A stretch of DNA of 64,000 nucleotides from Thiovibrio sp964588325 (GTDB lineage: Bacteria; Desulfobacterota; Desulfobulbia; Desulfobulbales; Desulfurivibrionaceae), in contig CAZPOR010000003.1 of assembly GCA_964588325.1 (NCBI GenBank), positions 1-64,000 of the forward strand. Reading direction: 5' to 3'. The notes under the pieces were generated by a model. It had not been told where the DNA came from. It did not search any database and worked only from the letters and a program-made list of their open reading frames with translations. A program made the position numbers and the translations under genes. This document shows, in pieces, positions 50,422 to 59,261 of this stretch; position 1 is the stretch's first letter; each line of letters starts with the position of its first letter.

Positions 50422-51467
50422 ATCACGAAGAACGATTGGTTTCCCCGGTGGCCGAGCAGATCGAGCCGGTTGATCATGCGCTGCGGCCCAAACTGCTTGA
50501 CCAGTACATCGGCCAGGCGCAACTGAAGAGCAATCTCTCCATTGCGATCAAGGCCGCGCAGGCCAGGGGCGAGGCCCTGGACCATGTCCTGTTCCATGGC
50601 TTCCCCGGCCTGGGCAAGACCACCCTCGCCTACGTTATCGCCAACGAGATGGGGGCCAATATCCGGGTCACCTCCGGCCCGGTGATCGAGCGGCCCGGCG
50701 ATTTGGCCGCCATCCTTACCAGCCTTCAGGAAGGCGACGTGCTCTTCATCGACGAGATCCACCGCCTCAACCATGTGGTGGAGGAGATTCTCTATCCGGC
50801 CATGGAAGATTACCAGCTCGACCTGGTCATCGGCCAGGGGCCCGGGGCGCGCAGCGTCAAGATGGATCTGCCCCGTTTCACACTGGTTGGGGCCACCACC
50901 CGCACCGGCTTGCTGACCCCGCCGTTACGAGACCGTTTCGGCATGGTGCTGCGCCTTGATTTTTACACGCCCGATGAGTTGGTGACCATTGTCAAACGCT
51001 CGGCCTCACTTCTGGGCGTGCCCATGGACGAGGGCGGAGCGCTGGAGATCGGCCGCCGTTCCCGGGGCACCCCGAGGATAGCCAACCGGCTGCTCAAGCG
51101 GCTGCGGGATTTTGCCGAGGTCAAGGGGCAGGGCAAGATCACGGCCACGGTGGCGGACGAGGCGTTGACCATGTTGGGCGTGGATCAGGAAGGGCTCGAC
51201 GAGATGGACCGGCGGATTTTGCTTACCATCATCGACAAGTTCCAGGGCGGGCCCATCGGCCTGGAAACCCTGGCTACCATGGCCTGCGAGGAGAAGACCA
51301 CCCTGGAGGATGTCTACGAGCCCTTCCTTATCCAGATGGGCCTCTTGATGCGTACCCCCCGGGGCAGAATGGCGACCCAGGCGGCGTACTCCCATTTTGG
51401 CAGGCCTTTTGCCCGCAGGCAGGATGCGGATCCGTGCAACGGCGAAACCGCCATGCTGCCATTTTAG
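50418..51467 (+). CDS. ruvB: Holliday-junction helicase RuvB
   Basis: The product is 349 residues from GTG 50418, overlapping the ruvA stop by four bases. AAA+ motifs: Walker A HGFPGLGKTTLAYV, Walker B VLFIDEIHRLN, sensor 1 VGATTRTGLLT, arginine finger PPLRDRFGMVLRLDFYTPDEL, then the C-terminal winged helix ending AYSHFGRPF. It drives branch migration with RuvA. Confidence 0.98.
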   Translation: MNHEERLVSPVAEQIEPVDHALRPKLLDQYIGQAQLKSNLSIAIKAAQARGEALDHVLFHGFPGLGKTTLAYVIANEMGANIRVTSGPVIERPGDLAAILTSLQEGDVLFIDEIHRLNHVVEEILYPAMEDYQLDLVIGQGPGARSVKMDLPRFTLVGATTRTGLLTPPLRDRFGMVLRLDFYTPDELVTIVKRSASLLGVPMDEGGALEIGRRSRGTPRIANRLLKRLRDFAEVKGQGKITATVADEALTMLGVDQEGLDEMDRRILLTIIDKFQGGPIGLETLATMACEEKTTLEDVYEPFLIQMGLLMRTPRGRMATQAAYSHFGRPFARRQDADPCNGETAMLPF

Positions 51468-51497
51468 CGGCGGCAGAGGAATCAAGGATATGCGCAT

Positions 51498-52346
51498 ATG
51501 ATCGGGAAAAAATTGACAGTCCGGGACATCGTCAATCTGAAGGAGGCTGGGGAGAAGATCGTCGTGCTGACGGCCTATGACGCCAGCTTCGGCCGGCTTC
51601 TGGACCGCAGCGGAATTGAGATCGTTCTGGTTGGGGATTCCCTGGGCATGGTGCTGCTTGGCTATGAGTCCACGGTGCCGGTGACCATGGAGGAGATGCT
51701 GCACCATTGCCGGGCGGTCAAGCATGGGGTGGAGCGTGCCCTGCTAGTGGGCGACATGCCTTTTCTTTCCTATCAGGTTGACAGGCGGGAGGCCATTGCC
51801 AACGCGGGCCGTTTTCTCAAAGAGGCGGGCTGCGACGCGGTAAAGGTCGAGGGCGGCCTAGAAATCTGCGAGACGGTGGCCGCCATGGTTCGGGCCGGAA
51901 TTCCGGTGATGGGCCATATCGGCCTGACCCCGCAGACCGCCGGAGCGCTGGGCGGCTACAAGGTACAGGGCAAGGATGGGGAATCGGCCCGGCGTTTGCT
52001 GGCCGAAGCCAAGGGGCTGGCCGAGGCCGGGGCCTTCGCCCTGGTGCTGGAGTGCATCCCCGACAAGCTGGCCGGGGCTATCACTGCAAGCATCGGTATT
52101 CCTACCATCGGCATCGGCGCCGGCCCCCAGTGCGACGGCCAAGTGCTGGTGAGCCACGATCTCTTGGGCATGTTCGAGAAATTTGTGCCCAGTTTCGTGA
52201 AGCGGTACGCGGATCTGGCCCCCCAAATCGCGGGGGGGGTCGCCGCGTTCCGGGACGAGGTCAAGTCTGGCGCTTATCCGGACGCGGAACACAGCTTTAT
52301 CATGCAGGGTGAGATGGCGGATTTGCTCAACCAGGGCAGAGGCTGA
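51498..52346 (+). CDS. panB: 3-methyl-2-oxobutanoate hydroxymethyltransferase PanB
   Basis: The product is 282 residues. TIM-barrel motifs: VLTAYDASFGRLLDRSGIEIVLVGDSLGMVLLGYESTVPVTMEEMLHHCRAV, DMPFLSYQ, AVKVEGG, VMGHIGLTPQ, LVLECIP, IGIGAGPQCDGQVLVSHDLLGM. All metal and substrate blocks are intact. First step of pantothenate/CoA synthesis: adds a hydroxymethyl group from methylene-THF to alpha-ketoisovalerate. It is downstream of ruvB by 31 bases; no panC or panD gene is in the window. Confidence 0.97.
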   Translation: MIGKKLTVRDIVNLKEAGEKIVVLTAYDASFGRLLDRSGIEIVLVGDSLGMVLLGYESTVPVTMEEMLHHCRAVKHGVERALLVGDMPFLSYQVDRREAIANAGRFLKEAGCDAVKVEGGLEICETVAAMVRAGIPVMGHIGLTPQTAGALGGYKVQGKDGESARRLLAEAKGLAEAGAFALVLECIPDKLAGAITASIGIPTIGIGAGPQCDGQVLVSHDLLGMFEKFVPSFVKRYADLAPQIAGGVAAFRDEVKSGAYPDAEHSFIMQGEMADLLNQGRG

Positions 52347-52411
52347 CCTGTTTTTTGCCGGGATTCTCGATCTGTTTTAAGAGTTACTATTTGACGGGGT
52401 GGGGTGCGGAG

Positions 52412-53002
52412 ATGACGGATTCTTTAAATCGTAGACAATCGGTTCGGGTCACGGACAGGGTGATGTTGGCAGTTCATCCGGTTTCCGCGGAAAAAATGCA
52501 GGCTGTTGCCAGGGATTTTCAGCAGGGAATCTCGCCTTACAATCAGGAAGGCCTTGCCGATATCCAGATGTTCATCGGCGCCCAGAGCGCCTTGACCAAA
52601 CTGCGGGAGCGGGATACGGATCTGGCTGATTTTTTGCAGCATCTGGACAACAAGATGAACATGATGCTGAAGCAGGTAAAAGGGGGCGAGAGCCCCCTGG
52701 ATGCCCTGACCATGCACAAGGCCAATATCAGCGCCAACGGCATTGCCTTTTACACGGATTCTCCTTCGAGGCTGGACGAGTTCGTGGAGATCCATGTCGT
52801 TCTGCTTCCGGCCTACATCTATGTGTACTCCTTCGGCAAGGTCATTGCCTGTGATCCGGCTCCGGAGGAGGAAGAGTCCGGCTGCAAATTTCGGGTCGCT
52901 CTGGAGTTTGTCTTCCTGCTCGATGAAGACCGGGAAAAAATTATCCAGCATACCTTCAAGCAACAGAGCTTGGCCCTGCGCAATCGCAGGCTGAATCCCT
53001 AG
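52412..53002 (+). CDS. PilZ-type c-di-GMP-associated protein
   Basis: The product is 196 residues from ATG 52412. The N-terminal region (MTDSLNRRQSVRVTDRVMLAVHPVSAEKMQAVARDFQQG) carries an R-x3-R-like RRQSVRV motif; a helical middle follows, then a C-terminal segment with ANISANGIAFYTDSP, an N-x-S-x2-G type PilZ motif, and beta-rich FRVALEFVFLLDEDREKIIQHTFKQQS. This matches PilZ proteins of the Mo/YcgR-like type that bind c-di-GMP, although the helical insert is unusual. Probably acts in motility or surface attachment control. Confidence 0.75.
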   Translation: MTDSLNRRQSVRVTDRVMLAVHPVSAEKMQAVARDFQQGISPYNQEGLADIQMFIGAQSALTKLRERDTDLADFLQHLDNKMNMMLKQVKGGESPLDALTMHKANISANGIAFYTDSPSRLDEFVEIHVVLLPAYIYVYSFGKVIACDPAPEEEESGCKFRVALEFVFLLDEDREKIIQHTFKQQSLALRNRRLNP

Positions 53003-53015
53003 GCCGTTCCGAATC

Positions 53016-53852
53016 ATGCGAGAGATTGACAGCAACGAAATCCGCCAGGTGGTTCGCGATCTGGCCATTGCCGCAGCCCATGACCTGGAGCCGGATATCC
53101 TCGATGCCCTGCTTGCCGCCCGAGACCGGGAAACAGGGGAGCTTGCCGGGAATATCCTGGAGGTTCTCATCACCAATGCAAATATCGCCAGCCGGGATCG
53201 GATTCCGGTGTGCCAGGACACCGGCACCGGCATCCTTTTTCTTGAAATCGGACAGGAAATCCACATTCTGGGCGATCTGCAGGAAGCGTTGCAGGAGGGG
53301 GTAAGGCTTGGCTATGAAGAGGGATATCTGCGCAAATCGGTGTGCGACCCCCTGACCCGCAAGAATACCCAGACCAATACCCCGGCCGTGGTCCATATCG
53401 AATTGGTTCCGGGCGACCGGATCACCATCCGCTTTTTGCCCAAGGGGTGCGGCAGCGAGAACATGAGCAGCCTGGTCATGCTGCCGCCTGCCGCCGGGAC
53501 GGAAGGGGTGGTTCGCCATGTGATTGACCGGGTGCTGGCCGCGGGCTCGAACCCCTGTCCGCCGATGATTGTCGGGGTTGGTTTGGGCGGTTCTTTTGAA
53601 AAGGCGGCCCTGCTGGCAAAAAAGGCCCTGCTGCGGCCGGTTGGCGAAAAAAACCGGCGCGAGGATGTCGCTGTGCTTGAAGAACGGCTGTTGCGGGAGA
53701 TCAATGGCCAAGGCCAGGGGGTTCACGGTTTTGGCGGGATCACCACAGCCCTGGCCGTGCATATGGAGGTTTTTCCCTGCCATATCGCTAGCCTGCCGGT
53801 GGGAATCAATATTCAGTGCCATGCCCATCGGCATAAGGAAATTGTCTTGTGA
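53016..53852 (+). CDS. Class I fumarate hydratase, alpha (N-terminal) subunit
   Basis: The product is 278 residues. Family motifs: RIPVCQDTGTGILFLEIG (first cluster Cys), LRKSVCDPLTRKNTQTNTPAVVHIE, LPKGCGSENMSSLVMLPP (second Cys), IVGVGLGGSFEKAALLAKKAL and INIQCHAHRHKEI (third Cys). Three cysteines bind the [4Fe-4S] cluster that activates water for fumarate/malate interconversion. The related L-tartrate dehydratase cannot be fully excluded. It overlaps the beta-subunit gene by four bases. Confidence 0.93.
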   Translation: MREIDSNEIRQVVRDLAIAAAHDLEPDILDALLAARDRETGELAGNILEVLITNANIASRDRIPVCQDTGTGILFLEIGQEIHILGDLQEALQEGVRLGYEEGYLRKSVCDPLTRKNTQTNTPAVVHIELVPGDRITIRFLPKGCGSENMSSLVMLPPAAGTEGVVRHVIDRVLAAGSNPCPPMIVGVGLGGSFEKAALLAKKALLRPVGEKNRREDVAVLEERLLREINGQGQGVHGFGGITTALAVHMEVFPCHIASLPVGINIQCHAHRHKEIVL

Positions 53853-54430
53853 AAACGGAACCTGCTTTTTTTGAGAATCTCCTCCAGGTCACTCTGCCCT
53901 TTACCCCCGAAGTCCTGGTCTCGCTCAAGGCCGGCCAATTGGTAAGCCTGAGCGGGACGCTATACACCGGCCGGGATCAGACCCATCGCCGGCTCTGCGC
54001 CCTGCTGGATGAGGGGAAGGATTTGCCGGTGGATCTTGCCGGTCAGCTTCTGTACTATGTCGGTCCGAGCCCGGCCCGGCCGGGGCGGGTAATCGGCGCG
54101 GCCGGGCCCACCACCAGCTACCGGATGGACAGCTACACTCCGCGCTTGCTCGCTTTGGGGCTTGCGGCGACCATGGGCAAGGGCGCTCGTTGTGCCGAGG
54201 TCCGCCAGGCCATGCTTGAGCATGGCGCGATCTATCTTGCCGCCATTGGCGGGGCCGGGGCGTTTTTGTCCAAATGTATCAAAAAAGCCGAACTGGTTGC
54301 CTTTGGTGATGCAGGGCCAGAAGCCCTGTTCCGGTTCGAGGTGGAAAAATTTCCGGCTGTAGTGATCAATGACCTGGAGGGGCGTGATTACTATGCGGTG
54401 GTTGCCGCGGCAAGCCGTTGTGGAAAATGA
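53849..54430 (+). CDS. Class I fumarate hydratase, beta (C-terminal) subunit
   Basis: The product is 193 residues from GTG 53849 overlapping the alpha-subunit stop. Blocks include LVSLSGTLYTGRDQTHRRLCALLDEG, GPSPARPGRVIGAAGPTTSYRMDSYTPRLLALGL, IGGAGAFLSKCIKKAELVAFGDAGPEALFRFEVEKFPAVVINDLEG. It completes the heterodimeric class I fumarase. The pair is the end of the plus-strand block from yebC and is followed by a bidirectional terminator. Confidence 0.93.
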   Translation: MKTEPAFFENLLQVTLPFTPEVLVSLKAGQLVSLSGTLYTGRDQTHRRLCALLDEGKDLPVDLAGQLLYYVGPSPARPGRVIGAAGPTTSYRMDSYTPRLLALGLAATMGKGARCAEVRQAMLEHGAIYLAAIGGAGAFLSKCIKKAELVAFGDAGPEALFRFEVEKFPAVVINDLEGRDYYAVVAAASRCGK

Positions 54431-54508
54431 CCATTCGCTGGCAGGAACGGCAGCGTTGCCTGTTGGTTTACGGCGGTGGTCAGGGTGGTGAATGAAGAGT
54501 TTCTGCTC

Positions 54509-54548
54509 AATAAAAAAAGGAGAGGGCTGAGCCTCTCCTTTTTTTATT
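54509..54548. terminator. Bidirectional intrinsic terminator
   Basis: A 17-bp perfect arm pair (54509-54525 and 54532-54548; GGAGAGG core with A/T-rich outer ends) and a six-base loop give a T-tract on both strands. It separates the fumarase operon from the convergent ctpA gene. Confidence 0.95.
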
Positions 54549-54594
54549 GGTCAATGGTCAGCCATCAAGGCTGAGTCATGTGGTTTCTTCGTCT

Positions 54595-55971
54595 TTATTT
54601 CTTGCCGAAAACGTTCAAGCCTTTGAGCAGCGTGAGTGCGGTGCTTAACTGCTGATCCTTGCTTATGTCCTCGGTCTCCTGTTTTTCCTTGCTGACCGGA
54701 GATTTCACCTTGGGTTTCGGCTTTTCCTCGGGTTTTGGTTTCTCCTCTTTCTGGGTGACATCGTCATTCAGGCCGTTGCCGATATGGTGCTTCAGGTCTT
54801 TTTCCCGCAGGTATTTCGGTTTTTTCTCCTGCTCATCCTCTTTCTCGTCGTGTTCGACAGTAAGCGACGCGGGGGAAGGGACAATGATATCCGGAGTAAT
54901 GCCTGTTGCCTGAATGGAGCGGCCGCTGGGGGTGTAATATCTGGCCGTGGTCAATCGAAGACCTGCCCCGCTGTCCATGGGGATGATGGTCTGTACCGAG
55001 CCCTTACCAAAGGTCTGGGCGCCGATGATCACCGCTTTTTTGTGATCCTGCAAGGCGCCGGCCACGATCTCCGAGGCGCTGGCGCTGCCTTCGTTCACCA
55101 GCACCACCACGGGGAATTTGTACTTGGGGCTGTTGTCGCGGGCGTAGAACATGGAGTTTTGCTCCTTGATTCTCCCCTTGGTGGAGACAATCACGCCCTC
55201 GTCGATGAAGATGTCGGCAATTTTCACGGACTGGTCAAGAAGGCCGCCCGGGTTATTGCGGAGATCCACGATAAGCCCTTTTATCTTTCCTTGCTTTTCA
55301 AGGTCGGAGAGCGCCTTTTTGAAGTCGGTCGTGGTCTGCGCCTGGAAGTTGATGATGCGGATGTAGGGGTATCCCGGCTCCAGCAGTTTCGATTTTACGC
55401 TGTGGATGGGGATGATGTCGCGGATCAGCGTGATTTCCTTGAGATCGGGCCAGCCCTTGCGATGAATGGAGATGGTCACTTCCGAGCCTTTGGGGCCGCG
55501 CAGCCGCTTTACCGCTTCCATGAGACTCATGTCCTGGGTCGGTTCCTCGCCGATCTTGACGATCTTGTCTCCCGCCTTGAGCCCTTTGGCAAAGGCCGGA
55601 GTTCCTTCGATGGGAGAGACAACCGTGAGGATGTTGTCCTTCATTGTTATTTCAATGCCGATGCCGGTGAAGCTTCCCTGGGTTTCAACCTGCAATTCTT
55701 TAAAATCGTCGGGCTTCATATACGAAGAATGGGGATCCAGGGTGGTGAGCATGCCCTTGATCGCCCCTTCAATGGCTTTCTGGCTGTCCACCTCCTCGAC
55801 ATAATTTTCTTGAACCAGGCTGAGTATCTTGGAAAAGGCTTCAAGGCTTTCGTAAGTGTCCTGGGTCGTGGCGGTGACGGTTGAATAATTCCAGGCCAGC
55901 AGGGAACCGGCCACGACACAGAGGGAAACTGCAATGTTTTTAATAACCGACCGTTTTGTCGAGCTTTTCAT
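54595..55971 (-). CDS. ctpA: C-terminal processing peptidase (S41, CtpA-like)
   Basis: The product is 458 residues. An N-terminal signal-anchor (NIAVSLCVVAGSLLAWN) is followed by a PDZ domain (GSFTGIGIEITMKDNILTVVSPIEGTPAFAKGLKAGDKIVKI) and the S41 protease with VDLRNNPGGLLDQSV, the nucleophile Ser in NEGSASASEIVAGAL and Lys in FGKGSVQTI. A charged Lys/Glu/Pro-rich tail (DEKEDEQEKKPKYLR to about residue 440) is longer than usual. It processes periplasmic proteins such as cell-wall hydrolases. Distal gene of the ftsE-ftsX-envC set, 126 bases downstream of the EnvC-like gene. Confidence 0.94.
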   Translation of the reverse strand: MKSSTKRSVIKNIAVSLCVVAGSLLAWNYSTVTATTQDTYESLEAFSKILSLVQENYVEEVDSQKAIEGAIKGMLTTLDPHSSYMKPDDFKELQVETQGSFTGIGIEITMKDNILTVVSPIEGTPAFAKGLKAGDKIVKIGEEPTQDMSLMEAVKRLRGPKGSEVTISIHRKGWPDLKEITLIRDIIPIHSVKSKLLEPGYPYIRIINFQAQTTTDFKKALSDLEKQGKIKGLIVDLRNNPGGLLDQSVKIADIFIDEGVIVSTKGRIKEQNSMFYARDNSPKYKFPVVVLVNEGSASASEIVAGALQDHKKAVIIGAQTFGKGSVQTIIPMDSGAGLRLTTARYYTPSGRSIQATGITPDIIVPSPASLTVEHDEKEDEQEKKPKYLREKDLKHHIGNGLNDDVTQKEEKPKPEEKPKPKVKSPVSKEKQETEDISKDQQLSTALTLLKGLNVFGKK

Positions 55972-56097
55972 GGATGGTCCTTAACCGGAAAATTCCAAAG
56001 TGCGCTTTGGTTGTTATGTGTGATGGTGACACGAACATGTATGTTAGCAGGTTTTATGCCGGGAAACAATGGTTTATCTTGATTGTTAGGCTGAATG

Positions 56098-57384
56098 TCA
56101 CCGTGGCGTTTGGGGGGTTGCCTTGATGGTCAGTTTGCCGTTGTTTATCCACTGCAGGGGATTTTCCGGTTTGGTCCCGTGGCGGATCTCGAAATGCAGC
56201 CCCTCGCCGAGCAACCCTTCCTGGTCGCTCATAACCCCAACCACTTCACCCTTGGTAACCGTGTCGCCCTCTTCCTTGAAGAATTTCGCCGCCCGGGAAA
56301 CAAGGCTGAGATATTGCTGGCCGTGGTCAATGATGAGCAGGTTGCCGTAGCCGCGCAGAAATTTGGCGTAGATCACCTTGCCGTCGTAGATGGCGGTGAC
56401 TTCGGTGCCCGGCGCTGTCTTGATGTCAATGCCGTTGGCAAAGGTGGTGATGCCGAATTTTTTCTGGACGCTCTTGCCGAACAGCGTTGTAACCGTACCC
56501 GGTACCGGTGGGGGGAGACGACCTTTCTGGGCGGCAAAGCCTTTGGTGTCCGAAGGAGTTGGTTTCCGGCCGGTTTTCTGGCCGGGATCCTTGGCGCGAA
56601 CTTCCTTCTGGCGGGCCTCCTTGGCGGCTTCGGCCTTGAGCTGCGCAAGGGTGTCGGTCAGTCTGTCCGCGGCTCCTTCGAGTTCTTGCAGCGCCAGTTG
56701 GTAGAGTTTTTTCTCGGTTTTCACCTTTTGCAGCAACCGCATCCGCTCATTGCGGGTGGTGGCCAGTTGTTCTTCCTGTCCCTTGACCTTGGTGATGGTT
56801 TCAAGCAGAGCCTGTTTTTCCCGTTGCAGGCCGAGCCGCGTTTTTTCCAGGGTGTCGACTTTTTCCCGGTATGCGCGGATGACTTCCTGGTCGCGCTTGA
56901 GCAGCGCGTCGAAATACTCGCGAAAGGCGAGAAGATCCGGCAGCTTGCTGGTGGAAAAGATGACGTTCATCATGCCGATCTCACCCATCCGGTAAAAGGA
57001 ATTGAGCCGTTTTTTGATGTGAACCTTTGCCTGCTCCTTGGCGGTCATGGCCTGGGCTGCTTCGCTCTGTTTTTGCGCGATCTGCTCCTCGTGTTTGTCC
57101 AAGTCTTTTTTGAGAAGGGTCAGCTTGTCCCCTTCGTTCTGAATGTGGCCATTCAGGCGCTCAAGCTCGGTGAGCAGGGAGCTTTCTTTTTTATTGGTGG
57201 TCTGCACCCGTGATTTTTGGTCTTCGATGCCTTTCTTCAGGCGCTGGATCCTTTTTTGTTCCTCGAGGATCTTGACGTTTACCGCGGCCGGGTCCGCGGC
57301 GAAACATGGGCGTTGGCCGCCCAGGCAAATGGCCAGGAACAGTGTGCAGAGGGAGAAGTATGGACGGCGAAAAATGGAAGTCAT
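56098..57384 (-). CDS. EnvC-like murein hydrolase activator (coiled-coil plus LytM/M23)
   Basis: The product is 428 residues. A signal peptide (FSLCTLFLAICLGGQRPCFAAD) is followed by a long coiled coil (residues ~35-270: EEQKRIQRLKKGIEDQKSR...LERLNGHIQNEGDKLTLLKKDL) and a C-terminal LytM domain: GTVTTLFGKSVQKKFGITTFANGIDIKTAPGTEVTAIYDGKVIYAKFLRGYGNLLIIDHGQQYLSLVSRAAK...EGDTVTKGEVVG...GLLGEGLHFEIRHGTKPENPLQWI. The H/D metal site is partly altered, as in non-catalytic EnvC. It works with FtsEX at the division site. Three bases from ftsX. Confidence 0.93.
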   Translation of the reverse strand: MTSIFRRPYFSLCTLFLAICLGGQRPCFAADPAAVNVKILEEQKRIQRLKKGIEDQKSRVQTTNKKESSLLTELERLNGHIQNEGDKLTLLKKDLDKHEEQIAQKQSEAAQAMTAKEQAKVHIKKRLNSFYRMGEIGMMNVIFSTSKLPDLLAFREYFDALLKRDQEVIRAYREKVDTLEKTRLGLQREKQALLETITKVKGQEEQLATTRNERMRLLQKVKTEKKLYQLALQELEGAADRLTDTLAQLKAEAAKEARQKEVRAKDPGQKTGRKPTPSDTKGFAAQKGRLPPPVPGTVTTLFGKSVQKKFGITTFANGIDIKTAPGTEVTAIYDGKVIYAKFLRGYGNLLIIDHGQQYLSLVSRAAKFFKEEGDTVTKGEVVGVMSDQEGLLGEGLHFEIRHGTKPENPLQWINNGKLTIKATPQTPR

Positions 57385-57387
57385 GCG

Positions 57388-58275
57388 TCAGATGCGGATA
57401 AATCTGCGGATTGAAAAAAGACTGCCGCCCGTGCAAAGAACGACGCCGGCCAGCAGGATCGCGGCGGTGAGCTCAGGAGGGAAAAAAGCGAAGTCGAACA
57501 GGTTGAGAAATCCCGGGCCGCTGAAACGGCTGGCAATCCATTGATAGAGAAGGTACAGCGCGGCAAGCCCCAGGCTTGAGCCTAAAAAACCCTGCAGCAT
57601 GCCTTCGAGCAGGAGCGGCAGGCGGATATAGGCGCTGGTGGCGCCAAGCAGCCTGAGGATCTCAAGCTCGCCCTGTCTGGAGACCACGGTGAGGCGAAGG
57701 GTGTATGAAATAATAAAGGTCATGCTGATGATGAGAAGGACTCCGCTTAACAGGACGACGACTTGGAGGAGGTTGGTGAAATCACCGAAACGGCGGAGCC
57801 AGTCGCTGCCGGACTGGACCTTGGCCGCGTGGGGCAAGGTCAGGAGGAAGTCGGAAAACTGGCTGATTTTGGTAAGGTCTTGGAGGTTCTTGAGAGGGTA
57901 CACCTCGATGGACGGGGGAAGAAAATCGGGACCCAGGTCGTTGAGGACATCCTTTTCCTTATCGAGTTGGGCGCTGAGCCGGGAAAAAGCCTCGGTGCGG
58001 GAAACAAAAACAATTTTTTCCACCGGGCTGAATTCATGGATCTTTTTTTCGATTTCCGGCCGCTTTTGTTCGGGAATCTCCTGGTCCAGATAGACAATGA
58101 GGCGGAGATCGTCGCCCAATCGGGCGCTGGCCCGGAGCATGTTGGTGTAAATAAGAAAGAAAAAGGCGAAGAGCAGCACGGAGAGGGTCACGGTCAGCAG
58201 GGTCATGACCTGCGTTCCCCAGGTTTGCCGGAGGTTTTTTCCTGTTTGGCGCACAATGTAGGCCAGAAAATGCAT
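57388..58275 (-). CDS. ftsX: Cell-division permease-like protein FtsX
   Basis: The product is 295 residues with four membrane helices and the ECD between helix 1 and 2. N-terminal YIVRQTGKNLRQTWGTQVMTLLTVTLSVLLFAFFFLI, a periplasmic loop (LRLIVYLDQEIPEQKRPEIEKKIHEFSPVEKIVFVSRTEAFSRL), then the FtsX C-terminal module YTLRLTVVSRQGELEILRLLGATSAYIRLPLLLEGMLQGFLGSSLGLAALY. It couples ATP hydrolysis by FtsE to activation of periplasmic EnvC. Co-directional with ftsE upstream and envC downstream. Confidence 0.95.
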   Translation of the reverse strand: MHFLAYIVRQTGKNLRQTWGTQVMTLLTVTLSVLLFAFFFLIYTNMLRASARLGDDLRLIVYLDQEIPEQKRPEIEKKIHEFSPVEKIVFVSRTEAFSRLSAQLDKEKDVLNDLGPDFLPPSIEVYPLKNLQDLTKISQFSDFLLTLPHAAKVQSGSDWLRRFGDFTNLLQVVVLLSGVLLIISMTFIISYTLRLTVVSRQGELEILRLLGATSAYIRLPLLLEGMLQGFLGSSLGLAALYLLYQWIASRFSGPGFLNLFDFAFFPPELTAAILLAGVVLCTGGSLFSIRRFIRI

Positions 58276-58335
58276 CGTCTGGTGCTCCTTGGAAGGGAAA
58301 GCGGTTTTGTTCGTAAGGCTGGATTCTCGCGGCGG

Positions 58336-59064
58336 TTACGCTTCAAAAAGTTCGATTTGCCGCGGCGAGCGGTTGGGGTGGGCTGAAAGATGCCCGTTGC
58401 GGAGATCCATGACCCTGTGCTCGGTTTCCGCGTAGATCGACTTGTCATGGGTGGCGACAACGATGGTCGAGCCATTTTTTTCGTTCAGGTAGCGAAAAAG
58501 GTTGATTACCAGCTCCGTTGCGGCGGGGTCAAGGTTGCCGGTCGGCTCGTCCGCCAGCAGCAGGCTCGGTCCGTTGGCAGCGGCCCGCGCCAGGGCCACC
58601 CGTTGCTGTTCTCCCCGAGAGAGTTCGCCCGTGAGTTTGTCCCGTTTGTCGGAGAGGTTGAGCAGGGCCAGCAGCTCATCGACCCTGGCGTGGATGGCCT
58701 TGGTGCTTGCGTAGGTTACCTCCATGGCCATGGCGATGTTCTGGAGAACGGTTTGTTTCTCCAGCAGCCGGAACTCCTGATAGGCAACGCCGATTTTTTG
58801 ACGCATGCGCTGGATGCCTGCCGAACTGATCCGGGAAAGGTCGCGGCCGGCCACCTCAATGAGGCCCCGGGTGGGAGTTTCAAGGCGGCAGATCAGTTTG
58901 ATCAGGGTTGTTTTGCCCGCGCCGCTCATTCCGGTGAGAAAAAGGATTTCTCCCTTGTAAATCCGCAGGGAAACGTCTTCCAGGGCGACAATGTCTGGCG
59001 GGTAGATTTTGGTGACGTTCACCAGCTCGACCAGGGGTTTGTCAGTGCTTGCATCTCTCGGCAT
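58336..59064 (-). CDS. ftsE: Cell-division ATP-binding protein FtsE
   Basis: The product is 242 residues from ATG 59064 (AAAGG upstream); ATG 59121 would add a Gly/Ser-rich lead but has no ribosome site. ABC motifs: KIYPPDIVALEDVSLRIYKGE, Walker A TGMSGAGKTTLIKLI, QEFRLLEKQTVLQNIAMAMEV, signature LSRGEQQRVALARA, Walker B LLLADEPTGNLDP and THDKSI. It is the ATPase of FtsEX. First gene of the operon, with 60 bases to ftsX. Confidence 0.95.
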   Translation of the reverse strand: MPRDASTDKPLVELVNVTKIYPPDIVALEDVSLRIYKGEILFLTGMSGAGKTTLIKLICRLETPTRGLIEVAGRDLSRISSAGIQRMRQKIGVAYQEFRLLEKQTVLQNIAMAMEVTYASTKAIHARVDELLALLNLSDKRDKLTGELSRGEQQRVALARAAANGPSLLLADEPTGNLDPAATELVINLFRYLNEKNGSTIVVATHDKSIYAETEHRVMDLRNGHLSAHPNRSPRQIELFEA

Positions 59065-59175
59065 GTGAAAAACCTTTTGTGGTCCGGCGGAGGAAGACCC
59101 TCCGGATGACGGCTGGGCCATAATAATACATAACAATTCAATAATTATTGATAAAATATAGCATGTGAAAAAAAA

Positions 59176-59205
59176 TTGACACTTTTTTTCTGAATAATGT
59201 ATACA
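59176..59205 (+). promoter_or_regulatory. Promoter of the sigma-54 activator operon
   Basis: TTGACA (59176-59181), an 18-base spacer and TATACA (59200-59205) form a near-consensus promoter 57 bases upstream of the ATG. The 59065-59261 gap is very AT-rich and also holds the divergent ftsE leader. Confidence 0.8.
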
Positions 59206-59261
59206 AAAGAACATAAGCTCTGAAATTTATTAAAAGAAAACGATAAATTCATGAAGGTGGT